DNA of 64,000 bases from assembly GCA_016802295.1 (NCBI GenBank), contig JAESIW010000065.1:1493382-1557381 (forward strand). Direction: 5' to 3'. The notes below the pieces were generated by a model, which ran no database searches, was not told the DNA's origin, and saw only the letters and a program-made list of their open reading frames with translations. The stretch comes from Brachionus rotundiformis (Eukaryota > Rotifera > Eurotatoria > Ploima > Brachionidae). Positions 34,536-46,861 of the stretch are shown here, one piece after another; position 1 is the stretch's first letter, and each line of letters starts with the position of its first letter. A program made the position numbers and the translations under genes.

Positions 34536-35845
34536 TTTTATTTGTAAATAGAACTATATAGCTATCCAGTATAATCTAATAAATATTTTTATGTTACATT
34601 TTTTTTAACACAGTGATTAATAAATGAGTAAAAAATTAATTTTATTTAGTAATGAATTTTATATAAGTTTGAACAAAATGGAAAATATAATATCAGAAAA
34701 AAATTTAATTAAATACGATTAAACAAATCTTATTCTTTTTAGTTTATTAAATTGCTGTGTAACCCGTTTTAGATACTGTAGTGAGACTCTCAGTCTTGCT
34801 CTACAGGCTTATTCCTGTTACAGCTCATATTATTATTATTATTAAACAGAATTTTAAAGAATGGTCAAGACAGGCTTAAGGAGCTTTGTTCCAGGACTTG
34901 AACGCTTACTTAGACCATGATTCAATTAAAAGGGCAAACTGGTCAAGAAATTGTCATAATTATAAATTTAAATAATTTCTCATTAAATGATAGTCTCAGT
35001 AGTTGGTGAGTTTAATTGGCTGAATTACAAAGAGTTGGTGAATTTTTTTTAATGCCAGATTAATTAAAATGAAATTGATTCTAATAATCTCAGTATGAAT
35101 AGCTTGCCAATAAGTATTTAATATAATTTTTTGATTTCAAACTTAAGAGATACAACTATATAATGATAAAATCTTTGAAGAACAAAGAAAATATCAAATA
35201 GCATACAGTTCGAATGAAATTTGTAACAAGTCAAAATTTAAGCGGTGCCCTAAATTTGTTTGATATTTGATATCATTTTCTATAAAGTTATTTTAAATCC
35301 TTGAATAGCATAAATTTGAATTTAAAAAACCAAATAAGATTTTCCGCTTTCTAACTTATCTCATTCTATTTACTAAAACAATATCGATTATTTTAACTAA
35401 AATCAATCTCAGCTTTTAAACGATCTGATTTTAAAACAAACTTGTATTAAATAGTATTTTTATCAATAATCAGTTTTTTAATTAAAATAGTAGTGTATTT
35501 GCCTTGTGACAAGTCTAACTTTTAGTAGATAAACATTTAAATGAGTAAGAATAATTGAGAAGACTTTTAGCCTAATTTAATGTTTACTGAATGGTTACAT
35601 ACATCCTGCGGAAAAGTTTAAAATTGCCTTCTTAAAAGAACCAATGTAGAGAACTTTACTAACGTAATATATTCTATCTAAAATAAAGTGAAATAAGAGT
35701 AATTAATAGATTTAATTACTTAACTTTTTATAGATTAATTATTTTTTCGATGTTTTTAGTTTTTCATCATCTCAATTTGCAGGCTCAAAAAATGCCCTCA
35801 TTTGATCAAATTTACATATAATTCTAAGGATATATCCAAGTCACT
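34536..35845. other. Intergenic; contains a hairpin-(ATT)n repeat end
   Basis: A+T-rich. The only structured part is the element end at 34752-34846, listed separately. No gene recognised. Confidence 0.4.
34752..34846 (+). mobile_element. Retroelement 3' end: hairpin plus (ATT)n tail
   Basis: A patch less A+T-rich than its surroundings carries a small hairpin (ACAGG/CCTGT, 34803-34818) followed by five ATT triplets. The layout equals the 3' end of the retrotransposons at 2.8 and 28.2 kb, so this is probably a severely 5'-truncated copy or a SINE using the same machinery. Confidence 0.55.
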
Positions 35846-35880
35846 AAACCCAAAACCCTAACCCTAGCCCTAACCCTAAC
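35846..35880 (-). repeat. Interstitial telomere-like tract (TTAGGG-type)
   Basis: The plus strand shows about four units of CCCTAA (one reads CCCTAG) flanked by degenerate AAACCCAAAA. Read on the minus strand this is TTAGGG, the common metazoan telomere repeat. It lies just beyond the C-terminal end of the minus-strand retrotransposon relic at 35.9-36.3 kb. Confidence 0.75.
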
Positions 35881-35889
35881 AATTGATAA

Positions 35890-36310
35890 ATTAGCTCATT
35901 AGCTCTGACTTGGTTCTTCTGTCATTTGAAAATGCTTCAGACAAGAGTATCCCAAGAATTTTTCCCAAGCTACCAGTGTGGTTGGAAGTTCAGGCTTTTT
36001 CACTTGCACTTTCTTCATGACATAGTCAATCACAATTATTAAAGATTACATCATATTTTCCTTTTCCCGGACAATTATCAAAGAAGGGTTTTACCAGGTT
36101 AACAATCTTCTGTGAAATTTTTAAGTAAAGGGTTTTTTTTGGGTATGCTATCAAAGGCCTTCTTGAAGTCGACCAAGTTTAGGATTAACGAGGGGCTATT
36201 GCATTTGCAGACTTCGGCCTATGATGCTCCTCAGTGAAAGTATCGCGTCCTAAGCATCTCAATTTTTTCCCAGAATTAGTCCCCAAAACGCCTTGCTTCC
36301 TCTTCAATTA
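35890..36310 (-). mobile_element. Non-LTR retrotransposon relic (RTE-like)
   Basis: On the minus strand the relic reads EEEARRFGD..., then SLILNLVDFKKAFDSIPKKN (palm catalytic Asp region) and, after a deletion, IVIDYVMKKVQVKKPELPT; I-V-x-D-Y-V-M after the palm is the arrangement seen in RTE-type elements. Several stops interrupt it. Its 3' side faces the telomere-like tract at 35846-35880. Confidence 0.65.
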
Positions 36311-37124
36311 TAAAATTTAATCAATCAAAATTGTACTAATTCTTTATTTAATTATTTTGTAATTTAGAAAGCTAATTGAAATATATTTAAGAGTCAAAAA
36401 TTACTATAATTTCTTCCTACTAGACAAGTTTTTAACATCCGAAAACTTCCAGATGTTGTCTGATAAAGATTGAATTCTTTTTTTTATAAAGCTTTTCTGT
36501 CTTCATTGATAAAATTCATTGTTTTATCTCTAACTATTACATAATGCGTTCCCTCAATTTACTCTATTCTTAACAATTCTCTTTTTGTCTTGATGTGAGT
36601 TCCATTTCTTTTAAATATCTTGTTGCTAAAATTTATTAAGAATTTATTTATTTTCGCTTATTATTTGACATCACTTTAAGCAATTCATTTTATTTTTTTT
36701 GACAAAAATGTTACTATTTGAGATGTATTATTAAAAAATTTGATGATTTGAAAATAAATAATTTTCAAATTATTAATTAAAAATATATATATTTGCAATT
36801 AATGCTGAATTATTATTTAATCAAAAAAATCAAAATATAAAGATTAACATTAATATTTTATTCTTTTCTTCAAAAATTTATCATTTGAGATTTTTAGATG
36901 TTGCTGTACGCATTTATTTGTTTTATCTATGTATTTCTATATTTTTCAATTTAAATATTATCTAATATTTAAATCAACTAGTAGTTAAACATTTTTTTGT
37001 TAGGAGACAAACTTTTAATTCTTTATTCTTAAAGATATTCTAACACTTTTATTTAAGAAAAATTAACTAGGCAAATTTAATTGATGTAAAAAATGATAAA
37101 TTTTAATCATGTGATAAAAAAATA

Positions 37125-37230
37125 GTCACAGTCAAGTCAAGGAGAATGAGGCATCGATAAGCTTCGATAGCGATCCCCATTTGGGTTTTCATTTGATCGT
37201 AGCTTATTATTATTATTATTATTACTAAAA
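37125..37230 (+). mobile_element. Retroelement 3' end: hairpin plus (ATT)n tail
   Basis: A short patch with CCC/GGG hairpin (37176-37185) leads to CGTAGCTTATTATT and further ATT units. It shares GATAGCGATCCC, then TGGGTTTT and CGTAGCTTATTATTATTATT with the element in opposite orientation at 37972-38120, so these two are one family. Confidence 0.65.
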
Positions 37231-37271
37231 TTTTATTGTTAGAAAATAAAGGTATTACTAACTGTATTAAT

Positions 37272-37350
37272 TGATGGCTACCATATCCGGACTAAATATG
37301 GTCTCTTTTCGCAGGTATAATGCTGTAGCTTATATTATTATTATTGCTTA
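37272..37350 (+). mobile_element. Retroelement 3' end: hairpin plus (ATT)n tail, second type
   Basis: Contains a hairpin ACCATAT/ATATGGT (37279-37301) and TGTAGCTTATATTATTATTATT. It shares the GTAGCTTA...ATT end with its neighbour but differs upstream. Confidence 0.5.
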
Positions 37351-37971
37351 GTGAGTTTTAATATCTCTTTTCGACAAAAATCGACATTTTTTATTGAAAA
37401 AAAGGTAACTAATTTATTTAATTAGAGGAATCCTATGATTATGTGAATTGGTGTTTTGCTTAATTTATAATTACAAAATATTATTCTTTTTTAATATCTT
37501 TATTAATTTTTGTATTTTTCCAGAGAGTCCTTTTAAGCAATCAATTTCTTATCTTTTTGTAGGAATGTTATTCAAAATATATTTTAAAAAGATAAAATTC
37601 TAGTTCATTAAAATGTGGATAAAAAACTAGTTCAACAAAATTAAACTATTCAGTAAATAACCAAACATTTTATTAATAAAATAAAACATAATTTTTAATT
37701 CAAAATTAAATAAGAATCATCTTATTTAGCTTACTTAAATAATTGATGATTTAGAAAAAAATATTTTTACAATTATTTTATTACCGGTAATAATTTGAAC
37801 AAAAGAATTGGTAAAACCTAATCTGTTAAAGAAAGTTTTGAAATTTTATCTATTTTTAAGATAACTAGAAAAATTAAAATAGCATTTACAAATAATCTCT
37901 TTAAAACTAGATTTTTGTTAATTCTTTAAGCGAAATAAAAAAAAATAAATATTCACATTATAAATAAAAAT

Positions 37972-38120
37972 AATAATAATAATAAGCTACGGTGGTTTGT
38001 CCCACCAATCTAAAACCCATATAGGGATCGCTATAAATCTACCATATTCTAAAATAAGATGGACATGCTCGATAGGCTGTAGTGGTCACAGTTGATGACA
38101 CTATGGTTGTAGCGACTGGA
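37972..38120 (-). mobile_element. Retroelement 3' end in reverse orientation
   Basis: Read on the minus strand it ends CCACCGTAGCTTATTATT and further ATT units, preceded by hairpins GGTGG/CCACC (37991-38006) and CCC/GGG (38016-38026) and by ATAGCGATCCC. It is homologous to 37125-37230. Confidence 0.65.
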
Positions 38121-38421
38121 GCAGCAATGACTGGCAATGAAAAGTAGCTTTGGATGAACATTTTTCTTATTTCTTTCCTAATTAATTTTCAAAACAAATT
38201 TATAAGCTTAAATTCACAACGCTTCATTAACTAATTACAAAGTATATTAATTAAATATTTATCTTATCTTCGCTAAAAAGCTTTTAAAATTTTTTAAACA
38301 AAATGCTTTTTTTTCACACAAATTACTGATTTTTTCAGATTCAAAGTTTTTAAAAATCAATAAAATTTATTTAATTAAATAAATAACAATTAAGAAAAAG
38401 CATTTTCTTTTCATTTAAGCT

Positions 38422-39048
38422 TTACAAAATGGCACATTTTTTCTTGGTATTTGCTACAGGCTTTTTTTTTGTCACAGCAGTAATTGCTTGATCAAAAACA
38501 AATTTCAAACCTTTCTGAAAACAATTTTTTATAAATTTTAAAGACTATATGTTATTATTTACTTGGGTTAGAGCCGAGCACTCGACATACTTGCATGCCT
38601 TGACTTCTTTGCTTAGTCGATCTCCCTGTTCGAAAGTAATCGGCTTTTGATTGTATCTATTCAAATTTTTTATAATTTCTGAATCTTCTCTTAAATCAAT
38701 TTGAGTTCCAACTATTACAAATGTAACACCAGGACAGTGGTGCAGTATTTCAGGCACCCATTTAGTTCTCACATTTTCAAAAGACGATGGCTTAATTACA
38801 CTAAAACAAACTAGAAAAACATCAGTTTTGGGATAGGATATCGACCTAAGTCGGTCGTATTCCTCCTGGCCAGCTGTGTCAAAGAAACTCAAATTATATG
38901 GTTCTGAGCCAACCATGATTGTGGCATCGTAATTTTCGAATACTGTAGGCACATAGTCAACTGGAAACTCATTTTTTGTGTAAGATATGAGCATAGATGT
39001 TTTTCCAACAGAACCATCACCTACAACAACCAGCTTCAAGGGCTTCAT
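38422..39048 (-). CDS. Divergent Cdc42-like Rho GTPase with Rho-type switch I
   Basis: Exons are 39048-38563 and 38514-38422 (48 bp intron), giving 192 residues. The P-loop is GDGSVGKT, switch II DTAGQEEYD (Gln61 kept), the base-specificity motifs are TQID and SAL, and the C-terminus ends in a Lys-rich stretch plus the CAAX box CAIL, predicting geranylgeranylation and membrane anchoring. Most of the protein is Cdc42-like, but the effector loop reads PTVFENYDAT: position 38 is Glu, as in RhoA-type proteins, rather than the Asp of Cdc42/Rac. This may alter effector choice (inference). It lies next to a closer Cdc42 paralogue on the same strand, with the intron at the identical codon, after the Gln of ALTQ. 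Confidence 0.9.
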
Positions 39049-39339
39049 TTTGTGTGTGCGAATTTCAATTAATTACTATCAAGATAAAATTTTGTAATAA
39101 TTTCTTTTTTTCTGCTCAACACAGCGTTTAAAAAATTTAATAAAATTAAAAAAAAGATAGCATTTTTTATTATAATTAAATTTTTGATTGAGAAATTAAG
39201 TGTAAATATTGCGTCGGGAATGTGTCAATTATTAGTGCCTAGTCAAAAATTAAATTGACCTATTTAATAAAATTAAATTTAAAATAATATGAATATAAGC
39301 AAAAAATATTTTATTTGAACAATTTAATCGATACAAAAT

Positions 39340-39993
39340 TTATAAAATGGAGCATTTTTTTTTGCTTGGCTTCTTTCTGCTAGTCTCTGTTTGGAACGTA
39401 GCTAGAATAGCTTCATCAAATACATTTTTTACACCTTTCTAAATGAACATTTTGATTTAATGGAGGAAAAAAAAACAAAAATATGATAATAATTTTTTAA
39501 TAAGTACCTGTGTGAGAGCAGAACACTCGACGTATTTGAAAGCTTTCAAGTCTTTGGCAAGCTTTTCCCCCTGATCGTAACCAATAGCTCTTTGTCTGTT
39601 ATTGGAAAGTTTTTTTAAAGCATCTGGATCATCTCTCAGATCTACCTGAGTTCCAACTATCAAGAAGGGAGTCTTGGGACAATGGTGCATAATTTCTGGC
39701 ACCCATTTTTCCTTGATATTTTCGTAAGAATTTGGATTTATCACACTAAAAGCAACAAGAAAAACATCAGTCTGCGGATAAGACAGAGGTCTCAGTCGAT
39801 CATAATCTTCCTGTCCAGCTGTATCAAACAGGCCTAGCGTATAAGTCTGACCACTGATTTTTATCGTTACCGCATAGTTATCAAATACAGTAGGGACATA
39901 TTTGCGTGGGAATTCATTTTTAGCATAAGATATCAGCAAACAAGTTTTTCCAACGGCACCATCACCAACTACTACACATTTAATTGATTGCAT
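39340..39993 (-). CDS. Cdc42 paralogue (Rho-family GTPase)
   Basis: Exons are 39993-39508 and 39438-39340 (69 bp intron), giving 194 residues. P-loop GDGAVGKTCL, switch I YVPTVFDNYAVT, switch II DTAGQEDYDRLRPLSYPQTDVF and TQVD match Cdc42. The tail after KGVKNVFDEAIL differs from the canonical copy, with extra polar residues, a Lys-rich run and CAAX box CSIL. Its switch regions predict normal Cdc42 effectors (PAK, WASP, PAR6). It is tandem to the copy at 38.4-39.0 kb, about 290 bp apart, and shares its intron position with the other two, pointing to DNA-level duplication rather than retroposition. Confidence 0.93.
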
Positions 39994-40865
39994 TTCTTAA
40001 CTCTTAATCAATCTTGAACATGTATTTTATAAATTTATTCCTAAAATATTTTACTTGATTTTTATGATAAAGCAAGTAAGAAAAGTGAATAATTTAAGAA
40101 TCAAATTTATTTTTACCTTTAATTGGTATGAACAAAAAGGTCTAAAATTTTAAAAATAACATCTTACAAGCTTCATTAATCAAACTAGAATAATAAGAAA
40201 TAATAATTTGCAATTTTTATTTTAAATTTCACTAAAAAGAACGCAACCTTTCCAAGGTTTTAGAAAGATAATACTTAATTAAGATAAAATTTATTATTTG
40301 AATATTTAAAAGATAAAACATTTCAATAGATTTATTGATTTATAGCAATATTCTTTTTGCAAAGTATTTATGTGTTGATTTTGAAAAAAGTTATTTTAAC
40401 TGAATCTATTTCTTGGTATTAATAGTTTCATATTTAGATTTTTATAGGATTTGGAAAATAAAATATAAAAAGACTTATTTTTAGCATAACAAAAAAAATT
40501 GAAGAGTTTGAAAAGAAATTAATTTTTAGGAAATTAAACAAAATGTATTTTTAACAACAAATTTTAAAGTAAAAATTATCCTCACAAAATTCATTTCAAT
40601 TCTAGATAAACTTTTATGATATTTTTTGGTGATTCATCAATTAAAAATAATTTGACAAAAAATCTTTTTTTAGATTTTTTAGACTGTTTTGAGTCTTATA
40701 ATGAGCCTTTAAAAACTTATAAGTTAGTTCTAAATTTAAAAAGCTACTGATAAAAAATATTTTTATATACATTTGGTTATTTTGTATATTTTTGTCAATT
40801 CGGTCTGCTTTTGGCGTTTATTTAAGGAGCATAAAAATAAAAAAAAAGTTTTCAGTTTTTTACTA
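39994..40865. other. Intergenic up to the assembly gap
   Basis: A+T-rich upstream region of the Cdc42 paralogue. Nothing recognised. Confidence 0.35.
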
Positions 40866-41660
40866 NNNNNNNNNNNNNNNNNNNNNNNNNNNNNNNNNNN
40901 NNNNNNNNNNNNNNNNNNNNNNNNNNNNNNNNNNNNNNNNNNNNNNNNNNNNNNNNNNNNNNNNNNNNNNNNNNNNNNNNNNNNNNNNNNNNNNNNNNNN
41001 NNNNNNNNNNNNNNNNNNNNNNNNNNNNNNNNNNNNNNNNNNNNNNNNNNNNNNNNNNNNNNNNNNNNNNNNNNNNNNNNNNNNNNNNNNNNNNNNNNNN
41101 NNNNNNNNNNNNNNNNNNNNNNNNNNNNNNNNNNNNNNNNNNNNNNNNNNNNNNNNNNNNNNNNNNNNNNNNNNNNNNNNNNNNNNNNNNNNNNNNNNNN
41201 NNNNNNNNNNNNNNNNNNNNNNNNNNNNNNNNNNNNNNNNNNNNNNNNNNNNNNNNNNNNNNNNNNNNNNNNNNNNNNNNNNNNNNNNNNNNNNNNNNNN
41301 NNNNNNNNNNNNNNNNNNNNNNNNNNNNNNNNNNNNNNNNNNNNNNNNNNNNNNNNNNNNNNNNNNNNNNNNNNNNNNNNNNNNNNNNNNNNNNNNNNNN
41401 NNNNNNNNNNNNNNNNNNNNNNNNNNNNNNNNNNNNNNNNNNNNNNNNNNNNNNNNNNNNNNNNNNNNNNNNNNNNNNNNNNNNNNNNNNNNNNNNNNNN
41501 NNNNNNNNNNNNNNNNNNNNNNNNNNNNNNNNNNNNNNNNNNNNNNNNNNNNNNNNNNNNNNNNNNNNNNNNNNNNNNNNNNNNNNNNNNNNNNNNNNNN
41601 NNNNNNNNNNNNNNNNNNNNNNNNNNNNNNNNNNNNNNNNNNNNNNNNNNNNNNNNNNNN
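40866..41660. other. Assembly gap (795 N)
   Basis: A run of N. A minus-strand retrotransposon reverse transcriptase reads directly into its right edge, so the missing sequence probably includes the rest of that element. Confidence 1.
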
Positions 41661-42240
41661 TCAGAGTGACTAATCGTGGTATCACCAGCAAACATTTTTA
41701 TATCCATTTTTCCTAAAAGATAAGGAAAAGCATTGATAAAAATCAGAAAAAGAAGAGAACCTAGAACCGAACCTTGCGGTACACCTAATCTAAGAGCTGT
41801 GTTTTATAAATTTTCGTTACCAAGATGAACTATTTGAGATCCATTAACAAATTAATTGGAAAGGAGACTTAAGGAATAATTGTCAAATCCATAGTGAAAT
41901 AGTTTCAAGAGAAGAAGATTTGGATCAATCAAGTCAGAAGCTTTTCTTAAGTCAATAAAAAGTGGTAAGGTAGTAAGATTCTTTTCTTTGGCTAGATTTA
42001 ATTCACTCAGATATTCATGAAGTGCAGCTCTGAATTCATCCTGCCCATCATAAATATATTGTTAGATTCAAAAAAACTAGAAAAGCTATCAATCTTTCAA
42101 ACATTTTTGCGATTGGAGAAAGAACTGAAATAGCTCTACAGTTATTAATGTCTGATTTATTACCTTTATTTTTAAATAAAGGATTATCAACCGACCATTT
42201 CCAGTCATACACTTCAATTTCAAGCATTCATTATAAAGAA
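41661..42240 (-). mobile_element. Non-LTR retrotransposon relic entering the gap
   Basis: On the minus strand the order is WKWSVDNPLFKNKGNKSDIN, ISVLSPIAKMFERL, then YDGQDEFRAALHEYLSELN, LPLFIDLRKASDLIDPNLL (palm; Asp kept), HYGFDNYSLSLLSN, LGVPQGSVLGSLLFLIFINA and MFAGDT, the active-site block where the usual A-D-D reads A-G-D. It also has stops, so it is inactive. The RT is continuous up to the gap. The family is a CR1/Jockey-type non-LTR element by block order. Confidence 0.85.
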
Positions 42241-42245
42241 AAAGT

Positions 42246-42455
42246 AGTTCCGTTAACCCTTGCAAATAAGTGCCGCCAAAATCGAGTCTTTATTGAAGAG
42301 TTTAGACCCCTAGATGACAGAATATTTTCTTCAAATTGAATATTTTATAAATATCTAAATATGCTTTACACGAAAGCAACATAGATAGAACAAAGCCACT
42401 TTTGATAAGTTTTAAAAAAGGGGGTCTTAGGGGCGCACTTATTTGCAAGGGAATA
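42246..42455. mobile_element. MITE-like element with terminal inverted repeats
   Basis: About 210 bp bounded by inverted repeats. The perfect core CCCTTGCAAATAAGTGC is at 42257-42273 and its reverse complement at 42435-42451; flanking bases extend the pairing imperfectly to about 30 bp (CCGT at each outer edge). The interior is non-coding. A convincing target-site duplication was not identified. The arms and length fit a non-autonomous DNA transposon. Confidence 0.6.
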
Positions 42456-45400
42456 CGGTAAGGGGAAAAATAAGTTTGGTAAACCTTTTAGTATTTATTA
42501 TGGTTAAATATCAAAAGCTGTTTTTGATGTCATTTTTACTTAAAATTGTTGAAAATATGATAAAATCATCTTTATAGATCAGATTCACCCTTTTCGATTT
42601 CGCCTAATATTTACTCACTCTTATTAAAAATATCTATAAATATTCCGTAAACCATTTACATTTACATTTATAGCAACAAAAAAACTAAAGCTCTTTTGAA
42701 ATATTTTATTAAATTCTCAAAATTAAGATTCAAGTTCAAAAGACTTAAAGATTCAGAACATGTATCTTTATATCATATAACTTTACATAACAAACTATAA
42801 ATATCTATGAAAAGATTAGCTACTCAATTTCAGATCATAAAAAGATAGTAGCCAACTCAGATCAATGACTTTGTAACCAATTTATGAATTCTCCAAAAGA
42901 AGTAATCACTTGCTTAAAATATCATTTAATTCGTAAATGTTTATTATTTAGATTTCTTTATTGTTCTATTTTACTTTTCTTTTTAATTTTTGACTTAAAT
43001 GGTTTAGTAAAAAAACTAGTATTAATCAAGAGAAAATTGATATATTTGTTAATCTAGCTAATTTATACCAAAATCCCTTGATAGCATCATTTATTGAATG
43101 CTTGTTCGGTTAGCTAAAGCATTTTATTTTTTCATTTTTAATTATCAGTATATTTTAAAATTATCTCTAGGTAAATTTCCTATTGTGGTGTCAATGTATA
43201 TATATAAAAGCTATTCTAATTTTAAAATTAATCTTAAAAAATTATATTTATTTGATTTGTGTTAGCTTATTTATACGATTAGGTTTTGTGGCTTTTTTCA
43301 ATTATTTAAAGAAGTCTAAAAATAATGTTAATATAAATTAAATTTGATTTAATATTTTAGCTCAGAAACTTTAAAATACGACCCAAAAATTTCTTTGAGT
43401 TTTCTTTTCTATCATCCAACTTTTTTCAAATACAGTGTCAGACTAATTTTATTTTTCTAAACTTGGAAAAGTTTGAACTTTTAAAATACTAATTTTGTCC
43501 TGCATTTTCAATAAAATTGAATTTTTTAATTGAAAAAAAACAATTAGAATCAATTTTTTTCTAAAATGAATGAAGTTAGAAAAAAATACTTCCGCATGAA
43601 AGCATAATACAATACTTGAGTACTCTCGTTGGTGAGTTTTCTTAATTTTTTTTGAATAAATACTTAAATGCACTTTTAATTTAAAAAGTATATTTCAGAG
43701 TATAAATTTTAAGATTTTTTCATATAAATCTTAAAGAAAAAATTTAAATTAATAAATTAAAAAAATTTAAAAATAAAATTATTTTATTTTGGGTGTAGTA
43801 TTTATAATTTTCTTTATGCAACTAAGCGTTGATTTCATTATCTAAGTTTTAAATTTACTATGAACCAAAATTTTTTGTGTAAATTTTTTATGGAAAAAAT
43901 AAATTTTGAGGATTTGGCGTTAACAAATTTCATTTAAATACGATGCAGCTGCTTACGATAAGTTTGTTTTATGTAAAATAAGAGATAAGGATAAAGCTCT
44001 CTATCGACTTTCTAATTGTTAAGTATTTAGATTAAATTTTGATTGCAAACCAAATGCGATGGTTCAAAGTTAAATACGAAGAGCATCGGTCTAGTTAATT
44101 AATAAAATAAAAACCATCGATGTAGAATTAAATTATTTTTAACCATTGATCCAAGTATAAATAGGAGCCTTCTTCTACGGCTTGTAATTAAAATACTAAT
44201 TAATAAAAAAATTCTCGACTTCTCAACAAATGCTCCGAGAAATTTGCTCTACTTTATTTTGCAATTGTTTATTTCATAAAATCGTATCTTAATCGATCTA
44301 ATTTAAATTTGTTATTTTTCTTTTTTATTCCTATGAATTTTTAATTCCATAAGTTTTGCACATGTTTTAGAACAATATCTTTTTTCAGATTTTTAAATTT
44401 AAATCAATTCATTTTATTACTAGAAAAAATTCTCTTCTCTAAGATCAATTAGGATTAAGCAATTGATTTACAATTGGTAATGGATTTTTCCTAAAAGTAA
44501 AATAGTTTCTTAATTTTTTTCGCTGGTTTTAGATCAAAGCAGATGTTCAGGTTTTGAAAACTTAATTTTTCTTGCTTATTAACTAGAGGAAGATTTAATT
44601 TAAAGTAATAGGAACTATAGTAAATAGAGAAATATGTTTTTGTTTGAAAAATTAAAAAAAATTAAATAGATCAGCCTAAGGCCAACCTTTATTATATTAA
44701 TTTTTTTAATCAGAGCTCGCTTCATTGGGTTATCCAGGATGTTTGCTGGTTGTTTTTCTTAAAATTTTCTTTTATTTTCATACTTAAGTTTTTATATCCA
44801 ACAAAAGCTCATAAAAACGGAATTAAACACAATCAGATTCATTTAATTTTTATTCGAAATTAAAAACAATAAAATCCAAGACACAAAAACGTCGAAAATA
44901 CATTAAATTTATAAAAGATAATTAAAGGAATAAAAAAAACAATTTCGTGAGATTGAAATTTATAGCTTGTTTTGGCAAGATTTATTTTGAGAAATTATAT
45001 TATTGAATTATTACAAATACATATTTTGATAGAGAAGGTGGAATCAACAAAACAATCAATTTGTTGTAAGTGACTTCCGTTTTTATATTAAACATAAACT
45101 AGAAATAAAAAAGAGAACTAATTTAAATATTAGTTTTGAAAATTAACCAGAAAATTCAGCTTAGTATTACTTTTTATAAAATATTTGTTGTTTAAAGATT
45201 TAATTTCGTAAATAAGTTTTAGAATTTTACCTTTTTTAAATTACAAAAAAATGCTGTTTAGGATTTGTGGAATCATTTGAAGTCAAAAGACTAGCTTTTT
45301 GGTAAAAAAGGAAAAGCTAAGCATGAAAAATATGTTTATTTTTCAAGTCTAAATATCTGATCTAAATGAATTTTTTTCTAAAATTTTAATTAGTCTATTT

Positions 45401-46861
45401 TTAACTGACTCGAAAAATTATTTTTATAAAATTTTATTTTTAGATATTTCATTCAATTGTTGTCCATTTTATCTAGTTATTAAGTCAAGCTTTAATAATT
45501 ATTGTTTAAATATTTAAACATTTAAATTGATTTTAGTCTGAAGATCTTGGATTTTTACCTTAAATATAAAAAAAAAGTTATTTTTTAAAATATCTTAATT
45601 TATTTTTAATAAACTGCATAAATGATATTTTTCTGTATAAAATTGACCTCATAGATTAAGTGTAAACACAATGAAACTTTTGTTTTTTGCTATTTAATAA
45701 TTTTATAAAGTCTTCTATCCGATTTAATTTTCGATTGTTCTCAATTTAACTTGTTAAATGGCTTTAATATATCTACCAAAAAAATGTCTTATCTCGGTAC
45801 AATTTTTGTTTACTTTTACCAAATAAACCAATTTTTAAGACTTCTAAAATAAGAATTACATTTATTTGTTTTTTTTTTAAATTATAAAAAATATCACTTT
45901 AATTAAGTTTAAATAATTTTCTAATTTGTAACAATATACTCAAATGATCTTTTTTTATCAAAAGATATATTGTCCACGAAGCCAAAGAAAAACTAATTAA
46001 CTTACTTATTAATGTAAAAAGAAATTTCTTTAATTTTTATTCATTCAGTTGTTCTTTTAAATTAGTAATGTAATTCTTTGAAAACAGATAAAAATTCAAA
46101 GAGTAAAATATCATTTTAAAATTATTTAGTTTTAAAATCAATAAATCAGCTTACGTTAAAAGTTTAATGCTTTTAAATAATTTTTATATGGTTTAATTTG
46201 TTAATAATAATCCTATAATTAGATAGGTTTTTTTTAGTTATATATCTCATCCTTTGTCTTTTATTAAAATTTTTTATTTCATAAAATTAAAATCGTAATA
46301 GTTACACATTTAAATATATCAAAGTATTATGCTCAATTAATTAATGTAATTTTGTCTAAAAATCATTCAATTTTTGTTATGGAAGAAAATAACTTATTTA
46401 AGATAATAAGTAATATTTCTGGATACGCCTCCAACTAAATGGGTTCACCCAATATATAATAGATAATAACTTAATATGTTTCTCTGTTTTAACTTTGAAT
46501 AAAAAAATCCATTTGCAGATATCTTGATAATCAAAATTTCATTTATTGGTAATTGGTATTTAAGATACGAACTCTTTTCTATTTTAGCAATTTTTTCTTA
46601 AAAATAATAATCAATTTAAAACATTAAGTCCAAAATATTATAGTCCAAAAATTTATTAAATTTTTCGCTAATTTAAAAGCTAAAATTCGTTTCATAGAAA
46701 AAATACTTCCAAAAAAGAAGAAAAAAATCCCGATTTTTAAGTACAATTAAGTTAAAGAATGAATATTTTTTTTTTAAATAAAAAAAAATTCGAATTTAAA
46801 ATTAAGATAAGAATTTGTATAAAAAAGAAGGGTTATAGAAGAAAAATTCTGATAAAACGCG
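42456..46861. other. Intergenic desert, 4.4 kb
   Basis: A+T-rich. A TATAAATAGG sequence at about 44156 within a less A+T-rich patch (44040-44190, with repeated AACCAT(C/T)GAT motifs) could be a promoter or part of a decayed element, but no open frame follows it. No gene was recognised. Confidence 0.35.

Larger units (their letters stand above)
36311..38421. other. Intergenic with three retroelement 3' ends
   Basis: A+T-rich. It contains the hairpin-(ATT)n ends at 37125-37230, 37272-37350 and 37972-38120, listed separately. No gene recognised. Confidence 0.4.

Noticed and set aside
40763..41707. Open frames spanning the 40.9-41.7 kb gap
   Set aside because: Same artefact of N; only the right edge has real coding similarity, to a reverse transcriptase.
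44040..44200. TATAAATAGG with repeated AACCATCGAT-like motifs as a promoter or LTR
   Set aside because: No open reading frame, LTR ends or partner repeat could be found nearby.
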